Below are positions 1-7,985 of a stretch of 33,572 nt of DNA, in pieces. The stretch's first letter is position 1, and each line of letters opens with the position of its first letter. This DNA comes from Streptomyces sp. NRRL S-87 (GTDB lineage: Bacteria; Actinomycetota; Actinomycetes; Streptomycetales; Streptomycetaceae): the NCBI RefSeq assembly GCF_000719335.1, contig NZ_JOGB01000079.1, positions 1 to 33,572 of the forward strand. Direction: 5' to 3'. The position numbers were made by a program, and so were the translations under genes. The notes beneath the pieces were generated by a model, which had not been told where the DNA came from, did not search any database, and saw only the letters and a list, made by a program, of their open reading frames with translations.

Positions 1-50
1 CGATGGTACTGCAGGGGGGACCCTGTGGGAGAGTAGGACGCCGCCGAACA
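1..50 (+). rRNA. 5S ribosomal RNA, 3' end (partial)
   Basis: The first 50 bases match the 3' part of streptomycete 5S rRNA, including the GTGGGAGAGTAGGACGCCGC segment (29-43 region) that closes the molecule. The 5' part lies left of the window, so an rrn operon ends here, transcribed rightwards. The exact mature 3' end is placed by memory of the family and could differ by a few bases. Confidence 0.93.
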
Positions 51-61
51 ATCATTGTGGG

Positions 62-92
62 AAAGCCCCGCACCTTCTGGTGCGGGGCTTTT
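62..92 (+). terminator. rrn operon terminator
   Basis: Perfect 13-bp stem (62-74 paired with 79-91) with a 4-nt TTCT loop and a following T run. It starts about 12 nt after the 5S end, the position expected for the rRNA operon terminator. Confidence 0.9.
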
Positions 93-143
93 CTGCGTTC
101 AGGGGCCGAGGATGATGGCGAAGAAGGTGATCTGAAGAGTGAA

Positions 144-175
144 GGGGGTCGGACTCCGGGGAGCCGACCCCCTTT
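144..175 (+). terminator. second hairpin downstream of the rRNA operon
   Basis: Arms 144-152 and 164-172 form a 9-bp GC stem followed by TTT. It probably acts as a back-up terminator behind the rRNA operon; the 50 bp between the two hairpins show no gene. Confidence 0.6.
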
Positions 176-234
176 CGTGTTTTGGGGTGGCCCGGTGCCG
201 GCTCTCCAGTGCTTCTGAGTGCTGGGTGAATGAT

Positions 235-266
235 GAAGGGGCCGTCCCTCGCGGGGCGGTCCCTTC
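235..266 (-). terminator. hairpin after the SMP-30-like gene
   Basis: Arms 235-244 and 257-266 pair over 10 bp with one G-T wobble, with an inner CCC/GGG pairing. It lies about 35 nt beyond the stop of the leftward gene and, together with the rightward rrn hairpins, separates the two convergent units. Confidence 0.6.
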
Positions 267-299
267 GTCGTTCCGCGCCCTGGAAGGGTTTCCGAAGGA

Positions 300-1385
300 T
301 CAGAAGTGCCGGACCTCGGCGACCGTGAAGGGACCGGGCGTGCCGGGGCCCATGGGGCCGCCCTTGTCGAACTGGGAGCGGACGACCAGGGTGCGGTGCC
401 CGGTGTGCACGAGGGTGGTCGGGATCTGCAGCGACGGGTCGGTGACCGTGCGGACGAGGCGCGCGGTGGTGCCGTCGTGGCCGAGCTGCCACCGGCTCAG
501 CGTGTTGGTGGTGTTGTGCGCCACCCGCAGGACGCCGTGGTGCAGGTCGAGTCCGTCGGCGTGGGTGAGGTCGCCGCCGGTCAGCGCGACGCGCCGGACG
601 GCGCCGGTGGTGAGGTCGACGCGGTAGAGGCCGCCGCCGGTCATGTCGACGGTCAGCAGGTACCGCCCGGCGGGGTCGGCCACGATGCCGTTGAGGGTGA
701 CGGTGCCGGGGGGCTGCTGGGGCAGCTGTGCGGTCAGGTCGAAGCGGCCGGTGAGGAGGGCGCGGCCGCCGTGGGCCCGGGCGTGCGCGAGGTCGGCCGG
801 GGTGACCCGGTAGAGGACGCCGCGCATGCTGTCGGTCAGGTACGCGGTGCCGTCCGGGGTGAGGGCGATGTCGTTGACGAAGCGCGGGGTGCCGCCGGCG
901 GGCAGGTCGAAGCGGGCGAGCAGGTGGCGGGTGCGTACGTCGTAGACCGCCACCCCGGTGGTGGAGTCGGTGACCCACAGGCGGCCGTGTCCGTCGACCT
1001 TCAGGCCGTTGGCGGTGTGCCGGCCGTCGGTGCCGGCGGGGAGGAAGACCTCCGCGGCGTCCCGGCCGGGTATCGCGCGGTAGACGGCGCCGTTGGTGTA
1101 CGAGCCGACGTACACCGCGCCGGTACGGGCGTCCGCGGCGATGCCCTCCGGGTACGCGCGGGAGTCGGGCAGCGTGAACGCCGTGCCGATCCGGGCTGCG
1201 GCGGGTCGGGTCGCGTGCGGGTACGGGTGCGGTGCGGCGGCGTGGGCGCCGCCCGGGGCGGCGAGGGCGGTGGGGGCGCCGAGGGAGGCCAGCGCGGCGG
1301 TGGCTGCCGCGAGCGCGGTGGCGGCGGCGAGGCGGGTCCGGTGGGGCGTACGGGACGGCACGGAAGGCCTTTCGGTCGATGTCAT
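300..1385 (-). CDS. secreted SMP-30/gluconolactonase/LRE-like beta-propeller protein
   Basis: A 361-aa protein with an N-terminal basic/hydrophobic export signal (about residues 17-43, ending near the Ala-rich LAAPGG) followed by repeated blades typical of six-bladed SMP-30-like propellers (GIAADARTGAVYVGSYTNG, NDIALTPDGTAYLTDS, HADGLDLHHGVLRVAHN). Such propellers are often sugar lactonases or binding proteins; no substrate can be named here. The ATG at 1385 has no Shine-Dalgarno and lies about 6 nt after the predicted transcription start, so it may be leaderless. An in-frame GTG at 1361 preceded by AAAGG is the alternative start and would give a shorter signal peptide. It is divergent from a MarR regulator whose probable operator lies inside this gene's promoter, so MarR repression is likely. 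Confidence 0.82.
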   Translation of the reverse strand: MTSTERPSVPSRTPHRTRLAAATALAAATAALASLGAPTALAAPGGAHAAAPHPYPHATRPAAARIGTAFTLPDSRAYPEGIAADARTGAVYVGSYTNGAVYRAIPGRDAAEVFLPAGTDGRHTANGLKVDGHGRLWVTDSTTGVAVYDVRTRHLLARFDLPAGGTPRFVNDIALTPDGTAYLTDSMRGVLYRVTPADLAHARAHGGRALLTGRFDLTAQLPQQPPGTVTLNGIVADPAGRYLLTVDMTGGGLYRVDLTTGAVRRVALTGGDLTHADGLDLHHGVLRVAHNTTNTLSRWQLGHDGTTARLVRTVTDPSLQIPTTLVHTGHRTLVVRSQFDKGGPMGPGTPGPFTVAEVRHF

Positions 1386-1397
1386 TCGGTGTGGGCG

Positions 1398-1427
1398 AAT
1401 CTATGTTAGAGGTCTAATGGTCGTCAA
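1398..1427 (-). promoter_or_regulatory. promoter of the SMP-30-like gene
   Basis: On the minus strand, -35 TTGACG (1427-1422), an 18-bp spacer and -10 TAGATT (1403-1398). The predicted start is near 1391, only about 6 nt before the ATG. The match to the housekeeping consensus is good; the MarR-type palindrome occupies the spacer. Confidence 0.62.
1406..1417. promoter_or_regulatory. probable MarR operator
   Basis: Perfect inverted repeat TTAGA-GG-TCTAA between the -35 and -10 boxes of the leftward promoter and about 65 bp upstream of the marR start. Size, AT-rich arms and location fit a MarR dimer site that blocks the SMP-30-like promoter. Confidence 0.6.
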
Positions 1428-1469
1428 TGGGCTCATACAGGGAAGGGGTCTGTCGTCGGCCTCGGCCGT

Positions 1470-1475
1470 TACGAT
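1470..1475 (+). promoter_or_regulatory. -10 box of the marR gene, leaderless type
   Basis: TACGAT ends 6 nt before the ATG at 1482, and no ribosome binding site precedes that ATG. This spacing puts the transcription start on the start codon. No convincing -35 box is visible. Confidence 0.4.
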
Positions 1476-1481
1476 GCGCAG

Positions 1482-1922
1482 ATGACGTCCATGCCCGCCG
1501 CGGAGCGCCTCGGCTTCCACATCAAGCGCGCAGAGCAGGCCCTCCAGGCGGCCAAGACGGCCGCGCTCAAGCCGGCCGGAGTAACGGTTCCGCAGTACGC
1601 GGCCCTGCTCTCGCTCGCCGAGTACCCCGGCATCTCCGCCGCCGCTCTGGCCCGCAACTGCGGGGTCACCCCGCCGACCATGAACACCGTTCTGAAGAAC
1701 CTCCAGGAGCGCGGGCTCATCGAGCGGACTCCGCACGCGTGGCACCGCAACGTCCTGGAGACCCGGCTCACCGACGCCGGGCGCGCCCTGCTGGACGAGG
1801 CCGACGTGGGCGCCGTGCGGGTCGAGCGGGCGCTGGCCGCCGCCTTCGGCGACGAGGAGCGCGCGGCGCTGGTCGAGATGCTGGGGCGGTGTGCGGACGT
1901 GCTGGACGAACTCCGCGGCTGA
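1482..1922 (+). CDS. MarR family transcriptional regulator
   Basis: A 146-aa protein of normal MarR length. The winged helix-turn-helix spans about residues 38-105 (PQYAALLSLAEYPG, then AALARNCGVTPPTMNTVLKN and the wing RTPHAWHRNVLETRLTDAGR), flanked by N- and C-terminal dimerisation helices. It is divergent from the secreted propeller gene and the TTAGA-GG-TCTAA palindrome lies between them, so it most likely represses that gene and perhaps itself. The ligand is unknown. Start chosen at the first ATG; there is no Shine-Dalgarno, in keeping with a leaderless message. Confidence 0.87.
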   Translation: MTSMPAAERLGFHIKRAEQALQAAKTAALKPAGVTVPQYAALLSLAEYPGISAAALARNCGVTPPTMNTVLKNLQERGLIERTPHAWHRNVLETRLTDAGRALLDEADVGAVRVERALAAAFGDEERAALVEMLGRCADVLDELRG

Positions 1923-2047
1923 GGTCCGGCGGGGGTGCCCCCGGCGCGCGGACGTCCCCGAGCAGCCCACACCGCCGTGCGGGTCGTCGACGGCGGTGGC
2001 CACAATGGCCGGGACCCCGTCCGCGGCATGAGGGAGGGTTGTCCGGA

Positions 2048-2923
2048 GTGGATCGGCCGGTTCCCGAGCGGACCGTCGCCCGGCTGCGTACCCGGGCCTG
2101 GGCGCGCACGGCCGGTAGCGGGGCCGTGGCGCTGGTGGCGGTCTTCGCGCTCGGTATCGCCACCGCCGAGCCCGGCGTGCCTGCGCCGTACGACCGTGCG
2201 TTCCCCGCCGTCGGCGTCCTGATGGCGAACGGCGAGCACTGGTGCACGGCGAGCGTCGTCGACAGCCCCCGGGGAAACGTGGTCGCCACCGCCGCGCACT
2301 GCGTCGCCCCCGCCGGCGAGGACGGCGAGGAGGGCCAGGTGGCGCAGGACGGCCTGGCCATCGGCGTGCTGTCCTTCGCGCCGGGCTTCTCCGGCAAGGA
2401 CCCGGGACGGCTTCCGTTCGGGGTCTGGAAGGTCGCGTCCGTCCACGTCGACGAACGATGGACGAGGTACGGCGACGAGACGGCCGACTTCGCCTTCCTG
2501 ACCATCGCGCCGGACGCGCGGGGCCGGACCGTGGAGCAGGTGGTGGGGCGCGGGGCGGTGCCGGAGCCGGACTGGTCCTCGGGGCCCGAGCGCGAGGTCA
2601 CCGTCGTCGGCTACCCCGAGCCGGACCACAACCCCGACAACCGGCCCGTCGCGTGCACGACGCGGACCGAGCCGGACGGCGAGGACCCGAAGATGCTCTA
2701 CATCAACTGCCCGGGCTTCTGGACCGGCACCAGCGGGAGCCCGTGGGTGGCCGACCGGGGCGGGCCCGGGCGGCCGGGCCGGCTCATCGGGGTGCTGAGC
2801 GGCGGGGACACGGACGCGGACTCGACGGCCGCGCCGTTCGACGCCCGTGCCCGGCGGCTGTACGAGGCGGCCGCGGCGGGGCGTACGGAGGGGCCGCCGG
2901 CGAAGCCGGCCGGTGGGCGCTAG
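2048..2923 (+). CDS. secreted trypsin-like serine protease
   Basis: 291 aa from GTG 2048, which has an AGGGAGG ribosome binding site 10 nt upstream. An N-terminal hydrophobic segment (about residues 22-40) should act as signal peptide. The chymotrypsin-fold triad is visible: His84 in TAAHC, Asp147 in ETADFAF and Ser229 in GTSGSPW. The GTSGSP version of the GDSGGP motif resembles V8/glutamyl-endopeptidase-like enzymes. Cys66 and Cys85 can form the disulfide flanking the His loop. A primary specificity cannot be assigned. It is followed tail to tail by the EamA gene, the two stop codons overlapping in a GCTAGC palindrome. Confidence 0.85.
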   Translation: MDRPVPERTVARLRTRAWARTAGSGAVALVAVFALGIATAEPGVPAPYDRAFPAVGVLMANGEHWCTASVVDSPRGNVVATAAHCVAPAGEDGEEGQVAQDGLAIGVLSFAPGFSGKDPGRLPFGVWKVASVHVDERWTRYGDETADFAFLTIAPDARGRTVEQVVGRGAVPEPDWSSGPEREVTVVGYPEPDHNPDNRPVACTTRTEPDGEDPKMLYINCPGFWTGTSGSPWVADRGGPGRPGRLIGVLSGGDTDADSTAAPFDARARRLYEAAAAGRTEGPPAKPAGGR

Positions 2924-3873
2924 CTCCGCCGCTCCGTGCTGACGATCACCCCGACCGCCGCGACCACGATGCCGCCCCCGACCAGGATCGGCCAGGTCAG
3001 CGCCTCGTCGAGGATCAGCGCGCCGAGGAGCACGGCGACGACCGGGTTCACGTACGCGTACGTGGCCACGAGCGACAGCGGTGCCGCCCGGAGCAGCCAC
3101 GCGTACGCCGTGAACGCCACCAGCGAGCCGAACACCACCAGGTACGCCAACCCCGCCCACGAGCGCCCCGACACCGCGCCCGGGTCGAAGCCGTGCTGCT
3201 CGCCGCGGGCGAAGGCCACCACCAGACCGGCCGTGCCTCCGACGAGCATCTGATAGGCGCTCGCGGCGAACGGGTCCTTGGGCATCGGCAGCCGGCCCGA
3301 GATGAACGAGCCGAGCGCCCACAGCAGCGACGCGAGCAGGATCAGCCCCACGCCCCACAGCTCCACGTTGCCGCTGAGACCGGACTGGGTCAGCACCGCC
3401 AGCCCGGCCAGGCCGATCCCGACGCCCGCCAGGGTCGGCAGCGGCGGCCGGTCCCCGGTCGTGGTGCGCAGGACCACCATCCACAGGGGGACGGAGGCGA
3501 TGAGCAGGGCCGCCAGGCCGGAGGGCACGGCGGTCTCGGCGAGCACCACCAGGCCGTTGCCGCCGAGGATGAGGAGCAGGCCCACGAGCGCGGCCGAGCC
3601 CAGCTGCCGGCGGGTCACCTTGAGCGCGGCGGGGCCCTGGCGCCAGGCGACGAGGGCCAGGAGGAGCAGGCCCGCGACGAGGAAGCGCGAGCCCGCGGAC
3701 AGGAAGGGCGGGAGGGTCTCGACGACGACGCGGATGCCGAGGTAGGTCGAGCCCCAGACGACGTACACGATCAGCAGGGCGCCCCAGACGGCTCCGCCGA
3801 GGCGCCCGGTGGAGGGTGGTGCGCCGGTGGCGGCGGAGGGTCCGGTGACAGGAGCGTCCTTTGTTGTGCCCAT
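2920..3873 (-). CDS. EamA/DMT family transporter
   Basis: A 317-aa integral membrane protein with about ten hydrophobic helices in two homologous EamA halves (residues about 30-165 and 175-312). The first helix carries the family-typical YVVWGSTYLGIR, and VPSGLAALLIASVPLWMVVL and YAYVNPVVAVLLGALILDEALTW are characteristic of the YedA/RhaT-like group. It probably exports a small metabolite or amino acid; the substrate is unknown. The gene stands alone on the minus strand. Its ATG lacks a Shine-Dalgarno and lies 7 nt after a TAGGAT -10 box, so it is probably translated from a leaderless mRNA. Confidence 0.88.
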   Translation of the reverse strand: MGTTKDAPVTGPSAATGAPPSTGRLGGAVWGALLIVYVVWGSTYLGIRVVVETLPPFLSAGSRFLVAGLLLLALVAWRQGPAALKVTRRQLGSAALVGLLLILGGNGLVVLAETAVPSGLAALLIASVPLWMVVLRTTTGDRPPLPTLAGVGIGLAGLAVLTQSGLSGNVELWGVGLILLASLLWALGSFISGRLPMPKDPFAASAYQMLVGGTAGLVVAFARGEQHGFDPGAVSGRSWAGLAYLVVFGSLVAFTAYAWLLRAAPLSLVATYAYVNPVVAVLLGALILDEALTWPILVGGGIVVAAVGVIVSTERRS

Positions 3874-3880
3874 GACGCGG

Positions 3881-3909
3881 ATCCTAGGGGTGGGGCGCGC
3901 GGACGTCGA
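3881..3909 (-). promoter_or_regulatory. promoter of the EamA transporter
   Basis: Minus strand -35 TCGACG (3909-3904), 17-bp spacer, -10 TAGGAT (3886-3881). The -10 is a near-ideal streptomycete box and ends 7 nt from the ATG. Confidence 0.6.
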
Positions 3910-3916
3910 GGGAGTT

Positions 3917-3932
3917 TGCCCGCTATCGGGCA
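3917..3932. promoter_or_regulatory. inverted repeat upstream of the EamA promoter
   Basis: Perfect TGCCCG-CTAT-CGGGCA repeat just upstream of the -35 box. It could be a regulator site for the transporter gene; no regulator gene is adjacent, so this is only a candidate. Confidence 0.35.
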
Positions 3933-4015
3933 GGATCCACGGCTTCGGGGGGCTCCGCCACCGCTGAGGGGGGTCGCGAAGGTGCTCGGCTCGGCCTTGT
4001 GGCGGGTGGTGGGGT

Positions 4016-4056
4016 TGGTCAGGTCGTCGGGTGGCGGTGGTCAGGTCGTCAGGTGG
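4016..4056. repeat. 22-bp tandem direct repeat, two copies
   Basis: TGGTCAGGTCGTC followed by GGGTGG or AGGTGG occurs at 4016 and 4038. It is part of a 230-bp gene-free stretch (3874-4105) between the EamA promoter and the end of the SGNH hydrolase gene. Confidence 0.75.
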
Positions 4057-4065
4057 TGGGTTGCG

Positions 4066-4115
4066 CCGGTCCGGTCCGGTCCGGTCCGGTCCGGTTCAGT
4101 TCGGTTCAGTTCAGG
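4066..4115. repeat. 5-bp microsatellite overlapping the SGNH hydrolase stop codon
   Basis: Six perfect CCGGT units (4066-4095) run into four degenerate TCRGK units (4096-4115). The right part lies inside the last codons and stop of the leftward SGNH gene, so unit gain or loss could alter its C-terminus. Confidence 0.85.
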
Positions 4116-5743
4116 TCGGCGAGGTCGACGGCGCGGGCCATCGCCCGGTATCCCGCGTCGTTCGGGTGCAGGTGGTCGCCGGAGTCGTAGGCCTCGCGCA
4201 GCCGGCTCGGCGCGGCAGGGTCCCGTAGCGCTCGGTCGAAGTCCACCACGACGTCGAAGACCTCGCCCGCGCGGATGTGCGCGTTGACGGCCCGCCGCAC
4301 CGCGTCCTCCTCGGCGCTGTAGCTCTTGTGCCCGTGGAACGGTGTCAGCGTCGCCCCGACCACCAGCAGCCCGCGCGCCCGGGCCCGCCGGGTCAGCTCC
4401 CGCAGCCCGTCGAGGATCCGGTCCGGTTCGGGCCGGTCCGACCGCGTGCCGGAGGGCCGCATGACGTCGTTGATGCCCAGCTCGACCACCACCACGCGGA
4501 CCCCGGCCCGCCCCAGCACGTCGCGGTCGAAGCGGTCCAGGCCGCTGGGGCCGGTGCCCTCCGCGAGCAGCCGGTTGCCCCTGATGCCCGTGTTCGCCAC
4601 GGCCAGCCGCGGCACGCCGGTGGTCCCGGCTCCGTCGGCTCCGGCTCCGGATCCTGCTCCGGCTCCGGATCCGGTCTCTGCCGCCGCGCGCCGCAGCCGG
4701 TCGGAGAGGACGTCGGGCCAGCGGCGGTTCGCGTCCGTCGAGGACTCCGCCCCGTCGGTGATGGAGTCGCCGAAGGCCACCACCGTGCCGACCGCACGGT
4801 CCGTCCGTACGTCCACCGCGACCAGGTGCCGCCAGACGCCGGTCTTCTCCGTGAACGTCCTCCCGGTCTCGTCGTCCGTGCCGTCGCCCTCGCCGGCGTA
4901 CGAGGTCTGCCGCGCGCCCGGGTGCTGGGTGACCGGGCCGCCCGGCTCGGCGCCGGCCGGCCCGTACGTGCTGACCAGGACGTCCGTGTCGGCCGGTAGC
5001 CGCAGCCCGACGGCGTCGCTGGTGACCTCGTCGCCGGGCGGGATCGTCACGTCGGGTGCGCCCCCGAAGGACAGCCGCGCCAGCGAACCGGGCTCGGCGG
5101 CGGGGGTGCCGGGGCCGGCGGCGAGGCCGATCGTGGCGCTGGTGATGCGGAGCGGGCCGACGCCGAAGAGGTTCGACAGGGTGATGCGCACCTGGTCACC
5201 GCCGACGCTGGTGTGCACGACGTTGCGGAAGGTGCGTCCGGAGTGGCCGCGCAGGTACGTGTCGGGCTCGGGGCCGACCGGCGCCGCCGACCAGGTGCCC
5301 ACCCAGTGCGGGGCGATCCGGCCGCCCTTGTCGACCGGGCCCGCGGTCCGGCCGCTGCCCTTGACGGGGGTGCTCGGCCCGTCGTCCACCGCCGCGGCGC
5401 CGCCGCCCGGCCCGTCGCCGGGTCCGTCGTCGCCCCCGACCAGGAACGCCGTGCAGATCCCGGCCGTGACCAGCACCGCCAGGGCGACCAGGGCGGCGAG
5501 CAGCGACCGGCGCGGGGCGCGGGTGCCGGTGCCGGCACCGGTGCCGGCACCCGCGCTGGGAGGACCCCAGGGGGTGGGGCCGGGGGACGGGTGGCCTGGG
5601 GTCTGGGCCTGGGCTGCTCCGGGGGCCGGCGCCGGAGGCGGGGCCGGTGCCGCGACGGGGGCCGCGGGGGCCGGGGCGCCGGGGGTCGGAGGTCCGGTGG
5701 GCGGGCGGCCCGGGGGCGGGGGGCCCGGTGTCGGGGCGTGCAT
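4106..5743 (-). CDS. membrane-anchored SGNH/GDSL hydrolase with proline-rich cytoplasmic tail
   Basis: 545 aa from ATG 5743, chosen because GGAGGA lies 9 nt upstream; the open frame runs further but without signals. Residues 1-77 are Pro/Ala/Gly-rich and end in basic residues, 81-103 form one membrane helix, and the rest should be outside the cell. All SGNH blocks are present: Ser327 in AFGDSITDG, Gly389 in GIRGN, Asn425 in ELGIND, and Asp523/His526 in GDHLHPND. Residues 147-320 form a beta-rich N-terminal domain seen in GDSL esterases of this type. A Gly/Ser/Ala insert (about 357-376) separates blocks I and II. Likely an ester hydrolase (lipase or carbohydrate esterase); substrate unknown. 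Divergent from the DUF445 gene. Confidence 0.87.
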   Translation of the reverse strand: MHAPTPGPPPPGRPPTGPPTPGAPAPAAPVAAPAPPPAPAPGAAQAQTPGHPSPGPTPWGPPSAGAGTGAGTGTRAPRRSLLAALVALAVLVTAGICTAFLVGGDDGPGDGPGGGAAAVDDGPSTPVKGSGRTAGPVDKGGRIAPHWVGTWSAAPVGPEPDTYLRGHSGRTFRNVVHTSVGGDQVRITLSNLFGVGPLRITSATIGLAAGPGTPAAEPGSLARLSFGGAPDVTIPPGDEVTSDAVGLRLPADTDVLVSTYGPAGAEPGGPVTQHPGARQTSYAGEGDGTDDETGRTFTEKTGVWRHLVAVDVRTDRAVGTVVAFGDSITDGAESSTDANRRWPDVLSDRLRRAAAETGSGAGAGSGAGADGAGTTGVPRLAVANTGIRGNRLLAEGTGPSGLDRFDRDVLGRAGVRVVVVELGINDVMRPSGTRSDRPEPDRILDGLRELTRRARARGLLVVGATLTPFHGHKSYSAEEDAVRRAVNAHIRAGEVFDVVVDFDRALRDPAAPSRLREAYDSGDHLHPNDAGYRAMARAVDLADLN

Positions 5744-5936
5744 GCGGCGGGTTCCTCCGGCGGTCTCCCCGGCTCCCGACCCGTTTCCCCCAATGGGGTA
5801 CGGGCCGCCGGGAACTCCCGGCGCGTCCCGGGAGTCGGTCAAGTAGTCAGGGCCATTGCGACCAGATGCTATGCGTACGAAACCGTACGGGACCGGTCCG
5901 CGCAGCCGTGAAGGGGGCGGGGGAAGGCAGGAGCAG

Positions 5937-7307
5937 GTGGAACGTACGACACAGCAGGCGGGCGACGACGGGCCGGCCGGGACGCGGCGGGCCGACGGGC
6001 AGGGGTCGGGACCGGGGACGGGACCGGGTCCGGGGTCGCGGGCCGCGTTCGCGTACAGCGCGGCCGACGAGGAGAAGCGCCGCGGAGTGCGCCGGATGAA
6101 GGCCACGGCCACCGGGCTGCTCCTGTTGGTCGCGCTGGTCTACGCCCTCGCGACGTGGGCGGGGCACGCGGGCGCGGGCGGCTGGGCCGGGTACGTCGCG
6201 GCCGCGGCCGAGGCGGGCATGGTCGGTGCGCTGGCGGACTGGTTCGCGGTGACGGCCCTGTTCCGGCGGCCGATGGGCCTGCCGATCCCGCACACGGCGA
6301 TCATCCCGACGAAGAAGGACCAGCTGGGCGTGTCGCTGGGCGAGTTCGTCGGGGAGAACTTCCTCTCCGCCGACGTGGTGACGGCACGCCTGCACGCCCT
6401 CGGCATCGGCGGCCGGCTCGGGAGCTGGCTCGCCGAGCCGGAGCACGCCGACCGGGTCACCGCGGAACTGGCGACGGCCCTGCGCGGCGCACTGACGGTG
6501 CTGCGCGACTCCGACGTCCAGGCCGTGGTCGGCGAGGCGATCACCCGGCGCGCGGAGACGGCGGAGATCGCGCCCGGGGTCGGCAAGGCGCTGGAGCGGA
6601 TCGTCGCGGACGGCGGGCACCGGCGGGTGGTGGACCTGCTGTGCGTACGTGCCCACGACTGGCTGGTCACCCACGGCGACGCGGTGATGGACGCGGTGCA
6701 GGGCGGGGCGCCGGGCTGGACCCCGCGCTTCGTGGACCGGAAGGTCGGCGAGCGCGTCTACAAGGAGCTGCTGCGCTTCGTCACGGAGATGCGGGACATG
6801 CCGGAGCACCCGGCGCGCGGCGCGGTGGACCGGTTCCTGACGGACTTCGCCGCCGACCTGCAGTCGGACACCGAGACGCGCGAACGGGTGGAGCGGCTCA
6901 AGTCCGAGATCCTGGGGCGGAGCGAGGTGCAGGACGTGATCGCGTCGGCGTGGGCCGCGATCCGCTCGATGATCCTCTCGGCGGCGGAGGACGAGCACAG
7001 CGAGCTGCGCCTGCGGGTGCGGGCGTCGCTGGTCTCGCTGGGGCGCCGGCTGGCCACGGACGGGCGGCTGCAGGCGAAGCTCGAGGGCTGGATCGAGGGT
7101 GCGGTGGTGTACGTCGTCACCAACTACCGCGCCGAGATCACCTCGCTGATCACCGACACGGTGGCGGGTTGGGACGCGGAGCACACGTCGCGCAAGATCG
7201 AGGCCCACATCGGTCGTGACCTGCAGTTCATCCGCATCAACGGCACGGTGGTCGGTGCCATGGCGGGGCTGCTGATCTATGCGGTGTCGCGGGGGGTGGG
7301 GGCTTAG
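5937..7307 (+). CDS. DUF445 family membrane protein
   Basis: 456 aa from GTG 5937, with GGAAGG 9 nt upstream. After a basic, Gly/Pro-rich tail come membrane helices at about residues 54-75 and 80-100, then the DUF445 (YjiN-type) signature GALADWFAVTALFRRPMGLPIPHTAIIPTKKD and a long helical region, and a closing membrane helix (VVGAMAGLLIYAVSRG). The function of this family is not known; it is usually an inner-membrane protein. It stands alone and is followed by a strong hairpin. A CGTACG-AAAC-CGTACG repeat at 5874-5889 lies in its leader and may be a regulator site, but I cannot place a promoter with confidence. Confidence 0.85.
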   Translation: MERTTQQAGDDGPAGTRRADGQGSGPGTGPGPGSRAAFAYSAADEEKRRGVRRMKATATGLLLLVALVYALATWAGHAGAGGWAGYVAAAAEAGMVGALADWFAVTALFRRPMGLPIPHTAIIPTKKDQLGVSLGEFVGENFLSADVVTARLHALGIGGRLGSWLAEPEHADRVTAELATALRGALTVLRDSDVQAVVGEAITRRAETAEIAPGVGKALERIVADGGHRRVVDLLCVRAHDWLVTHGDAVMDAVQGGAPGWTPRFVDRKVGERVYKELLRFVTEMRDMPEHPARGAVDRFLTDFAADLQSDTETRERVERLKSEILGRSEVQDVIASAWAAIRSMILSAAEDEHSELRLRVRASLVSLGRRLATDGRLQAKLEGWIEGAVVYVVTNYRAEITSLITDTVAGWDAEHTSRKIEAHIGRDLQFIRINGTVVGAMAGLLIYAVSRGVGA

Positions 7308-7424
7308 GGGCGTGGGGGGTGGGGCTGTGGGGGTGGTCCCGGCGTCCGGGACCTGGTGGGCTGGTCGGGGTCGGGGGCCGGCTCGCACCGCCAAGGGCGG
7401 GGCGGCCTGGGTCGGGGTGGGTAC

Positions 7425-7467
7425 GCAGGGGGGTGCCGGGGGCCTTTGCCCTGGCACCCCCCTCTGC
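7425..7467. terminator. terminator between convergent genes
   Basis: Long GC stem: 7425-7437 pairs with 7453-7467 (one extra T). It lies in the gene-free stretch 7308-7548 and can serve both the DUF445 gene and the leftward small membrane protein gene. Nothing else is visible in this stretch. Confidence 0.65.
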
Positions 7468-7548
7468 TCCGTGGGTTGGGGGTTGCCCGCTCCGTCGGAC
7501 GGGGGCCGCTCGAGGCGGTGGTCGCCTACGTGGCGGGGCGGCGGTGGT

Positions 7549-7857
7549 TCACTTCGCGGGGCGGCGGTCCGATACGGCCCAGGCGGTGCCGGCGACGACC
7601 GCCGTGGCCGTGAGGACGGCCGGCCAGGCGCCGATCTTCTTGGCCAGCGGGTGCGAGCCGGCGAAGCCGGCCACGTACAGGCCGCCGAGGGCGGCCGCGG
7701 CCGCCCCGCCGGCGTGCCGCTGCCACTCGCGGGCCGCGACCGCGCCGGCGGCCGCGAGTACGGCACCGCCGAGCGGGCGCTTGCGCGTCCAGCGTGCGAC
7801 GGCGTAACCGCCCACCAGCCCGCCGGCGGTCACCGCCGACGTCGGAATCCGTGCCAT
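7549..7857 (-). CDS. small membrane protein of unknown function
   Basis: 102 aa from ATG 7857 with GGAGGG 6 nt upstream. It has hydrophobic segments around residues 9-22, 29-42, 53-65 and 76-92, with a basic WTRKRPLGG loop, so it is a small Ala/Gly-rich integral membrane protein. I recognise no named family. The gene follows another small membrane protein gene in the same direction after a 128-nt gap, which suggests shared expression but not a tight operon. Confidence 0.72.
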   Translation of the reverse strand: MARIPTSAVTAGGLVGGYAVARWTRKRPLGGAVLAAAGAVAAREWQRHAGGAAAAALGGLYVAGFAGSHPLAKKIGAWPAVLTATAVVAGTAWAVSDRRPAK

Positions 7858-7985
7858 GTCCGTCCATCCCTCCGTTGGTTGGGCCCTGCCCCGCGGCCGG
7901 TCGTGCCGCGGGCAGGCCGGGGCGCGGCGGCGACCGTCGCACGCGACGGGCGCGCACCCGCGGCTTTCGAGGCTAACGCGCCGGT

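Noticed and set aside
52..2003. Long open frames opposite or beside the SMP-30-like and MarR genes
   Set aside because: They are GC-bias shadows: Arg/Pro/His-rich, no motifs, no ribosome binding sites, and they overlap genes with clear domains.
4277..5911. Rightward open frames across the SGNH hydrolase gene
   Set aside because: The leftward frame has all SGNH blocks and a good ribosome binding site; the others show no family features.
5744..6112. N-terminal extension of the SGNH hydrolase to 668 aa
   Set aside because: It would overlap the start of the DUF445 gene; ATG 5743 has GGAGGA at ideal spacing.
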